Source: Sphingomonas sp.
GTDB lineage: Bacteria > Pseudomonadota > Alphaproteobacteria > Sphingomonadales > Sphingomonadaceae
Reading direction: 5' to 3'
Assembly (NCBI GenBank): GCA_003248865.1
Contig: QFPK01000023.1
Location: 1-44,215, forward strand
DNA: 44,215 nucleotides
Part shown: piece after piece, positions 8,907 to 15,970 of the stretch
How positions within the stretch are numbered: position 1 is the first letter of the stretch
Layout: each line of letters opens with the position of its first letter
Position numbers and translations under genes: made by a program
Notes under the pieces: model-generated
Told to the model about the DNA's origin: nothing
Seen by the model: the letters and a program-made list of their open reading frames with translations, nothing else
The model's database searches: none

Positions 8907-9974
8907 TCAAGCCGCCTCGTTCGCCGCCTTCCACCCCAATCGCTTCAGCTTCTCGACCAATGTCGTGCGTTTCAGCCCCAGCAGGCGGGCGGATTCGGCG
9001 ATGGTGCCGTTGGAAGCCGCCAGCGCCTGCGCGATGAGGGTGGCTTCGGCCTCGGCCAGCAATTGCTTCAGCGCCATGGGCGCGAGTGGGTTTGCTTCGA
9101 CGGCGAGGCTTTCGGCGAAATGGCCGGGGCGCGCGGCGGGCGTTTCGGGCGGGGCCTGCAGCCAGGCGTCCATGGAGCGACGGCGTGGGGTGAGGAGCCG
9201 TTCGACGGTTTCCGCGGGCAGCAGGCGTTCGCCCAGCGCCAGCGCACGGTCGACGAAGTTGCGCAGTTCGCGCAGGTTTCCGGGCCAGTGATGCGCCTGA
9301 AGTCGGGCGAGGCCGTCGGGCGGGAGGTGCAGGCGCAGGCGCTGCGCGTCGGCGAAATGGGCGACGAGCGCCTCGATATCCTCCAGCCGGGCAGCGAGCG
9401 GCGGCAGTTCCAGCAGCACGACGGCGAGGCGCCAGTAGAGATCGGCGCGGAACTGGCGGGCGTCGACCGCCGCTTCCAGATCGACGTTCGTGGCCGCGAC
9501 GAGGCGGAAATCGACTGCGATGGGGCGGCCACCGCCCAGCCGTTCCACGCTGCGGGTTTCCAGTGCGCGCAGCAGCTTCACCTGAATGGGCAGCGGCAGG
9601 TCGCCCACTTCATCAAGGAACAGCGTACCGCCATGGGCGGCTTCCAGCCGGCCGATGCGGGTGCGGCTGGCACCCGTGTAGGCGCCGGCTTCGGCGCCGA
9701 ACAGTTCGGCTTCGGCGAGGTCATGCGGGATAGCGCCGCAATTGACGGCTTCGAACGGGCCGGCGGCGCGCGGGCTGGCAGCGTGCAGGGCGCGGGCGGC
9801 ATTCTCCTTGCCGCTGCCCGACGGCCCCGTCAGCAGCACGGTCGCATCCGAAGGCGCCACGCGGGCGATGGTTTCCCGCACGTGCCGCATGGCGGCCGAG
9901 CCGCCGATCAGTTCGGCGGATGCGCGCGGCCCGCGGGAGGTGCTTGCCGCACCGGATATCGGAACTTCGCCCAT
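8907..9974 (-). CDS. Sigma-54-dependent transcriptional activator without sensor domain
   Basis: This AAA+ enhancer-binding protein remodels RNA polymerase carrying sigma-54. The 355 residues consist of a short N-terminal tail (about 20 residues), the AAA+ core, and a Fis-type helix-turn-helix at the C-terminus (GTIAESARLLGLKRTTLVEK). Walker A is GPSGSGKE (residues 50-57). The sigma-54-contacting loop reads GAYTGA (97-102) instead of the usual GAFTGA. Walker B is TLFLDEVGD (117-125). WPGNLRELRNFVDRA is the sensor II region. No receiver, GAF or PAS domain is present, so activity must be controlled by expression, a partner protein, or not at all. FlbD/FleQ-like flagellar regulators can have this layout, but no flagellar genes are nearby. 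An AGGAG sequence precedes the ATG. Confidence 0.9.
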   Translation of the reverse strand: MGEVPISGAASTSRGPRASAELIGGSAAMRHVRETIARVAPSDATVLLTGPSGSGKENAARALHAASPRAAGPFEAVNCGAIPHDLAEAELFGAEAGAYTGASRTRIGRLEAAHGGTLFLDEVGDLPLPIQVKLLRALETRSVERLGGGRPIAVDFRLVAATNVDLEAAVDARQFRADLYWRLAVVLLELPPLAARLEDIEALVAHFADAQRLRLHLPPDGLARLQAHHWPGNLRELRNFVDRALALGERLLPAETVERLLTPRRRSMDAWLQAPPETPAARPGHFAESLAVEANPLAPMALKQLLAEAEATLIAQALAASNGTIAESARLLGLKRTTLVEKLKRLGWKAANEAA

Positions 9975-10316
9975 CCCTCTATGCTCCTGTCGGGGGTGTT
10001 TGCTGAAGTTGTTCGACCCATTTCATGCGAGCCATTGCTGGCGAAACCGGTTCGGGCCCGCCCCTTCCGGCGGGTGATCCAAACCTTGCAGATACGCTGC
10101 GCCACCTCCTGCCGGGTGATCTGCTGACCACCGTTGACCTTTGCCTGCCGACCGGCGAAATGAATTCCGGGGTCGGCGGGCGATCTTTGGCACGGCTGTC
10201 TGAACAGCCTGAGCCGGAAAGCGACCGCTCTGGCAGGATTTGCGCAGCCGGAGGGCTTGGGGCGCGAATGTCCGGCCGGGGAAAACTATTCAGTTTTCAA
10301 CGGTTAGGAACAGATT
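9975..10316. other. Divergent intergenic region between two regulators
   Basis: These 342 bases separate the sigma-54 activator (minus) from the receiver-like/MarR regulator (plus) and should contain both promoters. An open frame of 101 codons from 10025 crosses into the next gene in another frame and has no recognisable product; I do not call it. TTGGCACG at 10187-10194 resembles a sigma-54 -24 element, but a GC at the required -12 position is missing. AGGAA at 10306-10310 is the ribosome binding site of the next gene. Confidence 0.5.
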
Positions 10317-11150
10317 GTGGCCGACTATGATGCAACCGGACTGGATCGAACCGCACTTTATCCACTGAAAATATTGCTGCTCGGCACGGGGTTTCCGTTG
10401 GCCGACCTCAGGCAATGGCAGCTGGTGACGGCGTCGGGCGATGTGCCGGCCCAGCTTCGCAACGAGCGGCCGGACCTTGTGCTGGCAGAGGCGGCAGCCG
10501 TGGGGCCGGATGAGGCCGCGCTTCTGCTCTCCCCTGAATTCGTGGATCTGCCGCTGATCCTGCTGGTGCGGGATGGCGATGAGGAGAAGGTCGGGCTGCT
10601 GCTGGACCGGCCGTTCGCGATTGCGGCGACGCCTGCGCAACTGGTGGCGGAGGTGGCACAGGTCGCGGCAGGGTTTTCGGGCGGGGCGGCGGATTCCAAC
10701 GCGCGCTATGATGCCGACGAGCGACTGGCCGCGCTGAAGCGGGATGCCGAGCGGGTGGCGGCGGCGCTGGCCGATCTGGCGGGCCTGCGCGGTGCGGACC
10801 CGGCGCGGACGATAACACCGGCCCGCATCCGCGCGCATATTAAGGCGCGGCGCAACCGGGAGCGCTTCTTCGCAGCCGAACTGCTGGCCGACCCAGTGTG
10901 GGACATCCTGCTCGACCTGTCGGCGGCGCGGCTGGAGGAGCGGCCCGTCAGCGTGTCTAGCCTCTGCATCGCCGCCGCCGTACCCACCACGACGGCGCTG
11001 AGGACGATCCGGACCATGGTGGATCGCGGCATGCTGGTGCGGCGCAGCGACCCCACAGACGCGCGTCGCAGCTTCATCGCGATGACAGCGCACAGCGCCA
11101 AGGCGATGGAGGGTTGCCTGGAGGCGGTGCTGAACCAGCCCGGTCAATAG
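10317..11150 (+). CDS. Transcriptional regulator: degenerate receiver-like domain plus MarR-like winged helix
   Basis: The 277-residue protein seems to have two parts. Residues about 15-120 alternate hydrophobic strands and helices like a response-regulator receiver (LKILLLGTGF, RPDLVLAEA, LPLILLVRDGDEE), but the Asp normally phosphorylated after the third strand is absent (LVLAEA). Residues about 165-270 form a MarR-like winged helix (VSVSSLCIAAAVPTTTALRTI, then MVDRGMLVRRSDPTDARRSFI with the typical wing). The start is GTG 10317, preceded by AGGAA at a spacing of 6. It is divergent from the sigma-54 activator, 342 bases away. The regulated genes are unknown; control of the divergent activator or of itself is only an inference. 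Confidence 0.75.
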   Translation: MADYDATGLDRTALYPLKILLLGTGFPLADLRQWQLVTASGDVPAQLRNERPDLVLAEAAAVGPDEAALLLSPEFVDLPLILLVRDGDEEKVGLLLDRPFAIAATPAQLVAEVAQVAAGFSGGAADSNARYDADERLAALKRDAERVAAALADLAGLRGADPARTITPARIRAHIKARRNRERFFAAELLADPVWDILLDLSAARLEERPVSVSSLCIAAAVPTTTALRTIRTMVDRGMLVRRSDPTDARRSFIAMTAHSAKAMEGCLEAVLNQPGQ

Positions 11151-11210
11151 GTTGCGCCCGCCCGACAATGCGCCCACTCTGCACGCGGGAGACTGCGGGA
11201 GAGTGGCGCG

Positions 11211-12512
11211 ATGCGCACATTGGCGATCATCGGATCGGGGCCGGCCGGATTCTACACGGCCGAAGCCGCACTGAAACTGTTCGGGGACGAGGTGCGGATC
11301 GACATCATCGATCGGCTGCCGACCCCCTATGGCCTGATCCGCGCGGGCGTGGCGCCGGACCATCAATCGATCAAGGCCGTGTCGCGGCGCTACGATCAGG
11401 TCGCGACGGACCCACGCGTGCGCTTCCTGGGCAATGTCGCGATCGGCAGCGACGTGTCCGCCGAAGAGCTGACCGCCATCTATGACGACGTGGTTCTGGC
11501 CGTCGGTGCCCCGCAGGACCGACCGCTGGGCGTACCCGGCGCGGACCTGCCGGGCGTGGTGGGCTCGGCCGCGTTCGTGGGCTGGTACAATGGCCACCCG
11601 GATTTCCGCGATCTAGCGCCGCAACTGGAGACCGAGGCGGCCGTGGTGGTGGGCCATGGCAATGTCGCCATCGATTGCGCGCGCATCCTGGCGAAGACCG
11701 ATGCGGAGCTTCAGGCCAGCGACATCGTGAATCATGCGCTGCAGCCGCTGGCACAATCGCGGGTGCGGCAGATCCATGTGCTGGGGCGGCGCGGGCCGCA
11801 TCAGGCCAGCTTCACGCTGAAGGAAGTGGGCGAGCTGGGCGAACTGGCGCGAGCCACTCCCGTGGTGCGGGCAGAGGATTTCCCGCCCGCCGAGGAGGAC
11901 GGCTGGCTGGAAAGCGGGCAGCGCCGTGTCGTGGAGGTGCTGCGCAAGTTCGCCGCCGCCGGGCCGGACCGGTCGAAGCCCGTCACCATCAGCCTGGATT
12001 TCTTCACCCGCCCGCTCCGCGTGATCGGGACTGACCGGGTGGAAGGGGTCGAGATCATGAAGACCCGGCTGGATGCGGTGGGCCGTGCCGTCGACACCGG
12101 TGAGACGGCGATCATTCCCTGCGGGCTGGTGGTGGCGGCCATCGGCTATCGCACCACGCCGATTCCGGGCGTTCCATTCGACGAGGCGGCCGGGCGATTC
12201 GTGAATGTGGACGGCCTGATCTCCCCGGGACTGTGGTGCGTCGGCTGGGCCCGGCGCGGGCCTTCTGGCACCATCGGCACCAACCGGCCCGACGGCTTCG
12301 CGCTGGTGGAACGCATCGCCGCGACCGCCGCAGCAGACGGTAAGTCGGGGCGGGACGGCATGGATGCGCTGCTGGCGGCGCGCGGGGTTCATGCGGCGGA
12401 TTTCGCCGACTGGCAGATGATCGACGCGCTGGAAATCTCCCGCGCGCGGATGGGCGCCCCGCGCGAGAAGATCGTGGCTCTGGAGGAACTGCGCGCTGTT
12501 TTTGCGGGCTGA
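11211..12512 (+). CDS. FprA-like ferredoxin--NADP+ reductase (adrenodoxin reductase type)
   Basis: This FAD enzyme transfers electrons between NADPH and ferredoxin. The 433 residues show the FAD-binding Rossmann motif IIGSGPAGFYTAE (residues 6-18), the family signature TPYGLIRAGVAPDH, the NADP-binding motif VVVGHGNVAIDCAR, LGRRGPHQASFT, and the C-terminal GWARRGPSGTIGTNRPDG that contacts FAD and NADP. Length and motifs fit mitochondrial adrenodoxin reductase and mycobacterial FprA; there is no added ferredoxin domain. It starts at ATG 11211 after a GGGAGA sequence. A matching ferredoxin or P450 gene is not in the window, so the physiological partner is unknown. The tRNA-Pro promoter starts 15 bases after the stop. 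Confidence 0.9.
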   Translation: MRTLAIIGSGPAGFYTAEAALKLFGDEVRIDIIDRLPTPYGLIRAGVAPDHQSIKAVSRRYDQVATDPRVRFLGNVAIGSDVSAEELTAIYDDVVLAVGAPQDRPLGVPGADLPGVVGSAAFVGWYNGHPDFRDLAPQLETEAAVVVGHGNVAIDCARILAKTDAELQASDIVNHALQPLAQSRVRQIHVLGRRGPHQASFTLKEVGELGELARATPVVRAEDFPPAEEDGWLESGQRRVVEVLRKFAAAGPDRSKPVTISLDFFTRPLRVIGTDRVEGVEIMKTRLDAVGRAVDTGETAIIPCGLVVAAIGYRTTPIPGVPFDEAAGRFVNVDGLISPGLWCVGWARRGPSGTIGTNRPDGFALVERIAATAAADGKSGRDGMDALLAARGVHAADFADWQMIDALEISRARMGAPREKIVALEELRAVFAG

Positions 12513-12526
12513 AGCGGATTTGCGTG

Positions 12527-12555
12527 TTGACGCGGGGAATCCCCGCGACTATCCC
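12527..12555 (+). promoter_or_regulatory. Promoter of tRNA-Pro
   Basis: TTGACG (12527-12532) and TATCCC (12550-12555) are separated by exactly 17 bases and precede the tRNA 5' end (12568) by 12 bases, as expected for a sigma-70-type tRNA promoter. The spacer contains an 8-bp-arm inverted repeat, CGCGGGGA-A-TCCCCGCG (12531-12547), that begins in the -35 element. Confidence 0.7.
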
Positions 12556-12567
12556 GCCGCCTCGGTC

Positions 12568-12644
12568 CGGGGAATAGCTCAGCCTGGTAGAGCGCTGCCT
12601 TCGGGAGGCAGAGGCCGGAGGTTCGAATCCTCTTTCCCCGACCA
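12568..12644 (+). tRNA. tRNA-Pro (anticodon CGG)
   Basis: The 77-base sequence folds as a full cloverleaf: acceptor arm CGGGGAA/TTCCCCG, D arm GCTC...GAGC, anticodon stem CTGCC/GGCAG around loop TTCGGGA (anticodon CGG), and T arm GAGG-TTCGAAT-CCTC. The CCA end is encoded. The anticodon reads CCG proline codons. The gene lies between fprA and the foreign-looking two-gene cassette whose 3' end is 68 bases away, so this tRNA may have served as an integration site; I found no repeated tRNA 3' end to support that. Confidence 0.97.
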
Positions 12645-12712
12645 GATCACGCAAGTGGAACAGGAAGCGCATGCGAGTGGCGCTGCGACGGAGTGGCACG
12701 CTCCCAGCTTCC

Positions 12713-13696
12713 CTATGTTCGACACTCTCCTCGCGAACTGAAGCTAGTCAGCTTGCCTTGCCAGCGAGTTGGACATGCGTACCACACATACTGACCGACA
12801 TTGTCCGCGAGAGCGATCGCCTTACTTTGACCCGGCCGTACAGTTGTCAGAGAATCTCCGCCATTTGCGCAAGATAGACCCTTGGAGCAATATAATATGT
12901 TCACATCATAACCGCACCCATTGACGACAACCCGCTTATACCCAAGCCCATTTGCATCCTCAAATCGAAGGCACGGCCTCGGGTCAGGAGGATTCTGATT
13001 GGAAATTTCACGATATGAACTTTTCATCGATGTATTGGCGTTCTGATTTGATCCGCCTGATTGTAATACTGAACTTCTGCTATAAGAGTATTCCATAGAA
13101 TTTGGCGCGTTACTCATGGTTGTCTTATGCGGCACCACATTTTTTGGCGTAACGGCTACACCTATAGCTTGATTCAGCGAATTCTGAGCCAGTATCTCTC
13201 CGGTTGGGCTGCCACCTTCGGCGATGATTCCCAAAACGAGTTGGGCCGACGATGCATCCATCTGGGTTGCCGCCACTCCCAACAATCCCAAAGTGGCAAT
13301 TTCAAACGCACCGCCCAGACTCCACCTACGATGAGTTCGGTCGGTTTCGGGCGACAACGCTCCATATCGTTCAGCGGTTTCTCTCTCAGACAGCGTCGAC
13401 AATCGGCCATTGCCGACATCGGATAGTGCCAACGAAAGAGTCGAATCCCTCGCGGGTGCATCAAGAGCCACCGCCTCGGCAGGACACTTGCTTCTTATCA
13501 AAGCCGCGCGGCCTATGCGATCCCTCATTGCCAAAGATTTTCGCTCAGACAAGTATGAACCAACCAGCGATTGGCAATCATTATTATACAATATATCAAC
13601 ACTACTAGCAAATACAATTGATGGTAATAAAGAAATTGATAGAAAAATGCATACGGCATTAATTTTATAATTTCGAATCATATGTAAAAATATCAT
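12713..13696 (-). CDS. Exported cysteine-containing protein of unknown function
   Basis: I do not recognise the family. The 327-residue product starts with a probable signal peptide (basic MIRNYK, hydrophobic core, VFASS cleavage region near residue 31). A central glycine- and alanine-rich hydrophobic stretch (GLLGVAATQMDASSAQLVLG) follows, then a Ser/Asn-rich linker, and a C-terminal domain of about 85 residues with regularly placed cysteines (PCLRFED, VNGCGYDVNILYC, LSCANGG, WYACPTRW, GECRT) that looks like a disulfide-bonded secreted module. The start at 13696 is supported by GGAGAA inside the end of the upstream gene, only 2 bases separating the two reading frames. The N-terminal codons are AT-rich and the rest is about 50% GC, so the gene looks transferred or mosaic. 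Confidence 0.7.
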   Translation of the reverse strand: MIFLHMIRNYKINAVCIFLSISLLPSIVFASSVDILYNNDCQSLVGSYLSERKSLAMRDRIGRAALIRSKCPAEAVALDAPARDSTLSLALSDVGNGRLSTLSERETAERYGALSPETDRTHRRWSLGGAFEIATLGLLGVAATQMDASSAQLVLGIIAEGGSPTGEILAQNSLNQAIGVAVTPKNVVPHKTTMSNAPNSMEYSYSRSSVLQSGGSNQNANTSMKSSYREISNQNPPDPRPCLRFEDANGLGYKRVVVNGCGYDVNILYCSKGLSCANGGDSLTTVRPGQSKAIALADNVGQYVWYACPTRWQGKLTSFSSRGECRT

Positions 13697-13698
13697 GA

Positions 13699-14388
13699 CT
13701 ATTCTCCAAACATTTTATTAATAGGCATAGACGCATATGATTCAAGAATTTTTTTATCCAATATCTGATAGTTACAACTAAATACGCTACACTTTATACC
13801 AGTGTATTTGTATATTTTTGACAAAGATGATTCATTTTCATATTTAAAATATTCTTCATTATTTAAATTTATTATAGTAATTTCATAAATGATTTTGAAC
13901 GGATGCTGATAATCTTCTTTACATTTTTTCATTGCGCGCATATCAAATATTAAAATATCATAATTAATATTATCTACATTAATATTTTCTACTGAGTCCG
14001 AGAATGAGACATCTTTCCAGTACTTTTTTAGTGCTACATTCAATGAAGTTGAAAATATTGAACGAACAGAATGACTTTCAAGAGCCCTTTCGTCTTCTTT
14101 CATTGACCCAAACACATCCGGAATTCCAAGTCCAAGAAATCCTTTTTTGCTCTCTTGATATGCCATTGACCTGCATTGATCCAAATACTTAATAAATTGT
14201 ATTGCATTATTATCTAGTATAACAACAACATTATCAGATCTAATAATTTGTTCTTTCTTTTCAAGTCCAGATATTGCATCATTGTTAAGTATAGACTCGA
14301 TTTTGATTGGAATTTTTACACTTTTTGCTAAAAGTTCATTTGGAATTATCGCTGAAATTATCAATATTACAAATATAGGTATCTTCAT
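13699..14388 (-). CDS. AT-rich exported protein of unknown function
   Basis: No family is recognised. The 229 residues begin with a signal peptide (MKIPIFVILIISAIIPNELLA, probable cleavage after LLA). The mature part is mixed alpha/beta-looking, rich in Ile, Asn, Lys and Ser, with a few cysteines (DQCRSMAY, MKKCKED, IKCSVFSCNY). The strong ribosome binding site AAAGGAGAA supports the ATG at 14388. The base composition is far more AT-rich than every other gene in the window, which points to recent horizontal acquisition. It immediately precedes the 12713-13696 gene, whose ribosome binding site lies within its last codons, so the two should be made together; both are exported. Confidence 0.75.
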   Translation of the reverse strand: MKIPIFVILIISAIIPNELLAKSVKIPIKIESILNNDAISGLEKKEQIIRSDNVVVILDNNAIQFIKYLDQCRSMAYQESKKGFLGLGIPDVFGSMKEDERALESHSVRSIFSTSLNVALKKYWKDVSFSDSVENINVDNINYDILIFDMRAMKKCKEDYQHPFKIIYEITIINLNNEEYFKYENESSLSKIYKYTGIKCSVFSCNYQILDKKILESYASMPINKMFGE

Positions 14389-14842
14389 ATTGAATTCTCC
14401 TTTAGACTATTAACTGCTCTGCATATTCTTTCTTTCTGGTTTTCTGCTAAAGCTATTGCGCGTTCGCATCGTCCGAAATCACCCGAATGGGTGATATTGT
14501 CTTTGCGGATTTGAAAAATTTCGACAGAATGGGCCGAATTTTCATATTGAGGTTTCCCCCGTTCAGAAATCCGGGCGGTGCACGGTCCCGGCCATGGGGC
14601 GAGTGAAGACCAGCATACCCGCCAGCAGCATCGATCGCAGTCCCGACGCCGTGCATGGCGGCAGTCGGGGTGTGTATGCCGATCCATAATCGATGCGGCT
14701 CATCGCCGGCCCGGAGACGCTGCTCAACATGCCGTCCGATACCAGCGCGAGTAAACAGCCCCTCGCATACAGCAAACGCATCGGCGTCAATCAGTTGAAT
14801 TAGTCCATTTGTTCACTATATGTTCTGAACTATGGTCGGATC
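14389..14842. other. Intergenic region with stem-loop and weak ORF
   Basis: These 454 bases pass from AT-rich back to GC-rich composition. A perfect 7-bp stem-loop, ATCACCC-GAAT-GGGTGAT (14478-14495), lies about 90 bases upstream of the minus-strand cassette and may be regulatory. A 75-codon minus-strand frame (14563-14790) starting MTPMRLLYARG has no recognisable product; it may be a relic. The SOS box and promoter of the next gene occupy 14795-14825. Confidence 0.5.
14795..14825 (+). promoter_or_regulatory. Candidate promoter with LexA (SOS) box
   Basis: GTTCACTATATGTTC (14811-14825) fits the alphaproteobacterial LexA site GTTC-N7-GTTC exactly. It overlaps a plausible -10 element TATATG (14817-14822) located 16 bases after TTGAAT (14795-14800). 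The ATG of the 2H phosphoesterase gene begins 17 bases downstream, so bound LexA would block its transcription. LexA itself is not encoded in the window. Confidence 0.65.
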
Positions 14843-15493
14843 ATGCTCATCGATTCACAACGGGCCCGCAATGCGGCACAGCGCAAGCCTGCGCGCCCCT
14901 CCCATGCGGCCCATCTCTATTTCGCGGCCGTCCCGCCGCCGGACGTGGTCCGGCCGATGTCGGAAGCCTGGGCGCGCCACGGGACCGATGCCGAGTTCCG
15001 ACATGACAAGCTGCACCTGACGCTTCTGGGCGTGCACAAGGGGGACGAACCGCCCGTCGACCTTCTCGACAAGCTATGCGCGATGGCGCTGGCGCCGCGC
15101 GTGGGCGCCTTCGAACTGCAGTTCGACCGGATGATGGCGTTCAACGACGCCATTGTCCTCGCGCGATCCTGCCGGGATCGGCTGCCCGCCTATCTGGCCT
15201 ATGATCTGCACCGGGCCGCGCTGAAGCAGGCGGTGTTCACAAATCCGGTCAGACAGCTGAACCCGCATGTCACCCTGGCCTATGATGGATTTGCCGATCC
15301 ATGCGCGCTCGACCGGCCGATCCGATGGACCGTCGATGAAGTCTTCCTGGCGCTGAAGCGGCCTGACGGATCCCCGCTGAAGCGACTGGCCCGCTGGAAG
15401 CTGCCCGCCAGGGGCGCGATCCGGCTGGAGGATGGCGAACGCTATGTGTCCCGACCGGTACAGCTGGCGCTGCCGGGGCTGTTCAATGATTGA
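14843..15493 (+). CDS. thpR: 2H phosphoesterase, RNA 2',3'-cyclic phosphodiesterase-like (2'-5' RNA ligase family)
   Basis: Members of this family hydrolyse 2',3'-cyclic phosphates on RNA or act on 2'-5' linkages in vitro. The two catalytic H-x-T-x motifs are present: HLTL (His58) and HVTL (His142), separated by about 84 residues as usual. The 216 residues are slightly longer than typical ThpR (about 180) because of a basic N-terminal tail (RARNAAQRKPARPSHAAH). The C-terminal part (LKRLARWKLP, RYVSRPVQLALPGLF) resembles sphingomonad homologues. The start at 14843 is the first ATG after the promoter and SOS box. It converges on the phosphatase gene, the two stops overlapping by 11 bases. The cellular substrate is unknown; SOS control would suggest a role in RNA or nucleotide repair. 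Confidence 0.85.
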   Translation: MLIDSQRARNAAQRKPARPSHAAHLYFAAVPPPDVVRPMSEAWARHGTDAEFRHDKLHLTLLGVHKGDEPPVDLLDKLCAMALAPRVGAFELQFDRMMAFNDAIVLARSCRDRLPAYLAYDLHRAALKQAVFTNPVRQLNPHVTLAYDGFADPCALDRPIRWTVDEVFLALKRPDGSPLKRLARWKLPARGAIRLEDGERYVSRPVQLALPGLFND

Positions 15494-15965
15494 GTAGCCG
15501 GGGATCGAGCAGCCGGGCGACCAGCGCCTGCGCGGCGGCATCGACATCGGCCCAGCTTTGCGCGAAATCCTCGGGCCCGCCGTAGTAAGGATCGGCGACG
15601 GCCTGCCCTTCCCGCCCCTTCACCAGATCGAGCAGCAGTGCCAGCTCTGCCGGGGACGGCTCGGGCGCGAGGCGCCTGAGGTTGGAAAGATTGCTCTGAT
15701 CGGCCGCGAAGATGTGGCTGAAGCGGCTGAAATCCTGCCGCTGCACCTGCCGGGCGCGCAAGCCGCTGATATCCACACCATGGACCTGCGCGACTGCCTG
15801 CGCGCGCGGATCCGGGGGATGGCCGATGTGCCAATCCCCCGTGCCGGCGGAATCGATCAGCAGGTCCAGCCCGGCGGCGGTGGCGCGGGCGCGCAGGGCA
15901 CCCTCCGCCAGCGGCGAGCGACAGATGTTTCCAAGGCAGACGAAGAGGATCGAGGGCTGTTGCAC
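15483..15965 (-). CDS. Low-molecular-weight protein-tyrosine phosphatase
   Basis: This cytoplasmic enzyme removes phosphate from protein tyrosine residues or small phosphate esters. The signature C-X5-R loop is near the N-terminus, FVCLGNICRSPLAEG, with nucleophile Cys10 and Arg16. The general acid Asp lies in VADPYYGGPEDF. The 160 residues match the family's usual size. No tyrosine kinase or exopolysaccharide genes adjoin it, so a role in capsule control is not indicated here. It lies just downstream of mmsB, 5 bases beyond the mmsB stop on the same strand, and could be the last gene of that operon. The identification is firm; the substrate is unknown. Confidence 0.92.
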   Translation of the reverse strand: MQQPSILFVCLGNICRSPLAEGALRARATAAGLDLLIDSAGTGDWHIGHPPDPRAQAVAQVHGVDISGLRARQVQRQDFSRFSHIFAADQSNLSNLRRLAPEPSPAELALLLDLVKGREGQAVADPYYGGPEDFAQSWADVDAAAQALVARLLDPRLLNH

Positions 15966-15970
15966 CTCGC

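Noticed and set aside
10187..10243. Two sigma-54-like promoter sequences (TTGGCACG at 10187 and TGGCAGGATTTGC near 10231)
   Set aside because: The first lacks GC at the -12 position; the second has only 8 bases between GG and GC instead of 10.
10025..10330. 101-codon open frame between the divergent regulators
   Set aside because: It has no recognisable product or ribosome binding site and runs into the GTG-started regulator gene in another frame.
12568..14842. Duplicate of the tRNA-Pro 3' end as an attachment site of the AT-rich cassette
   Set aside because: I found no copy of the T-arm/acceptor sequence downstream; GAGGTTTCCCCCG near 14549 is only loosely similar.
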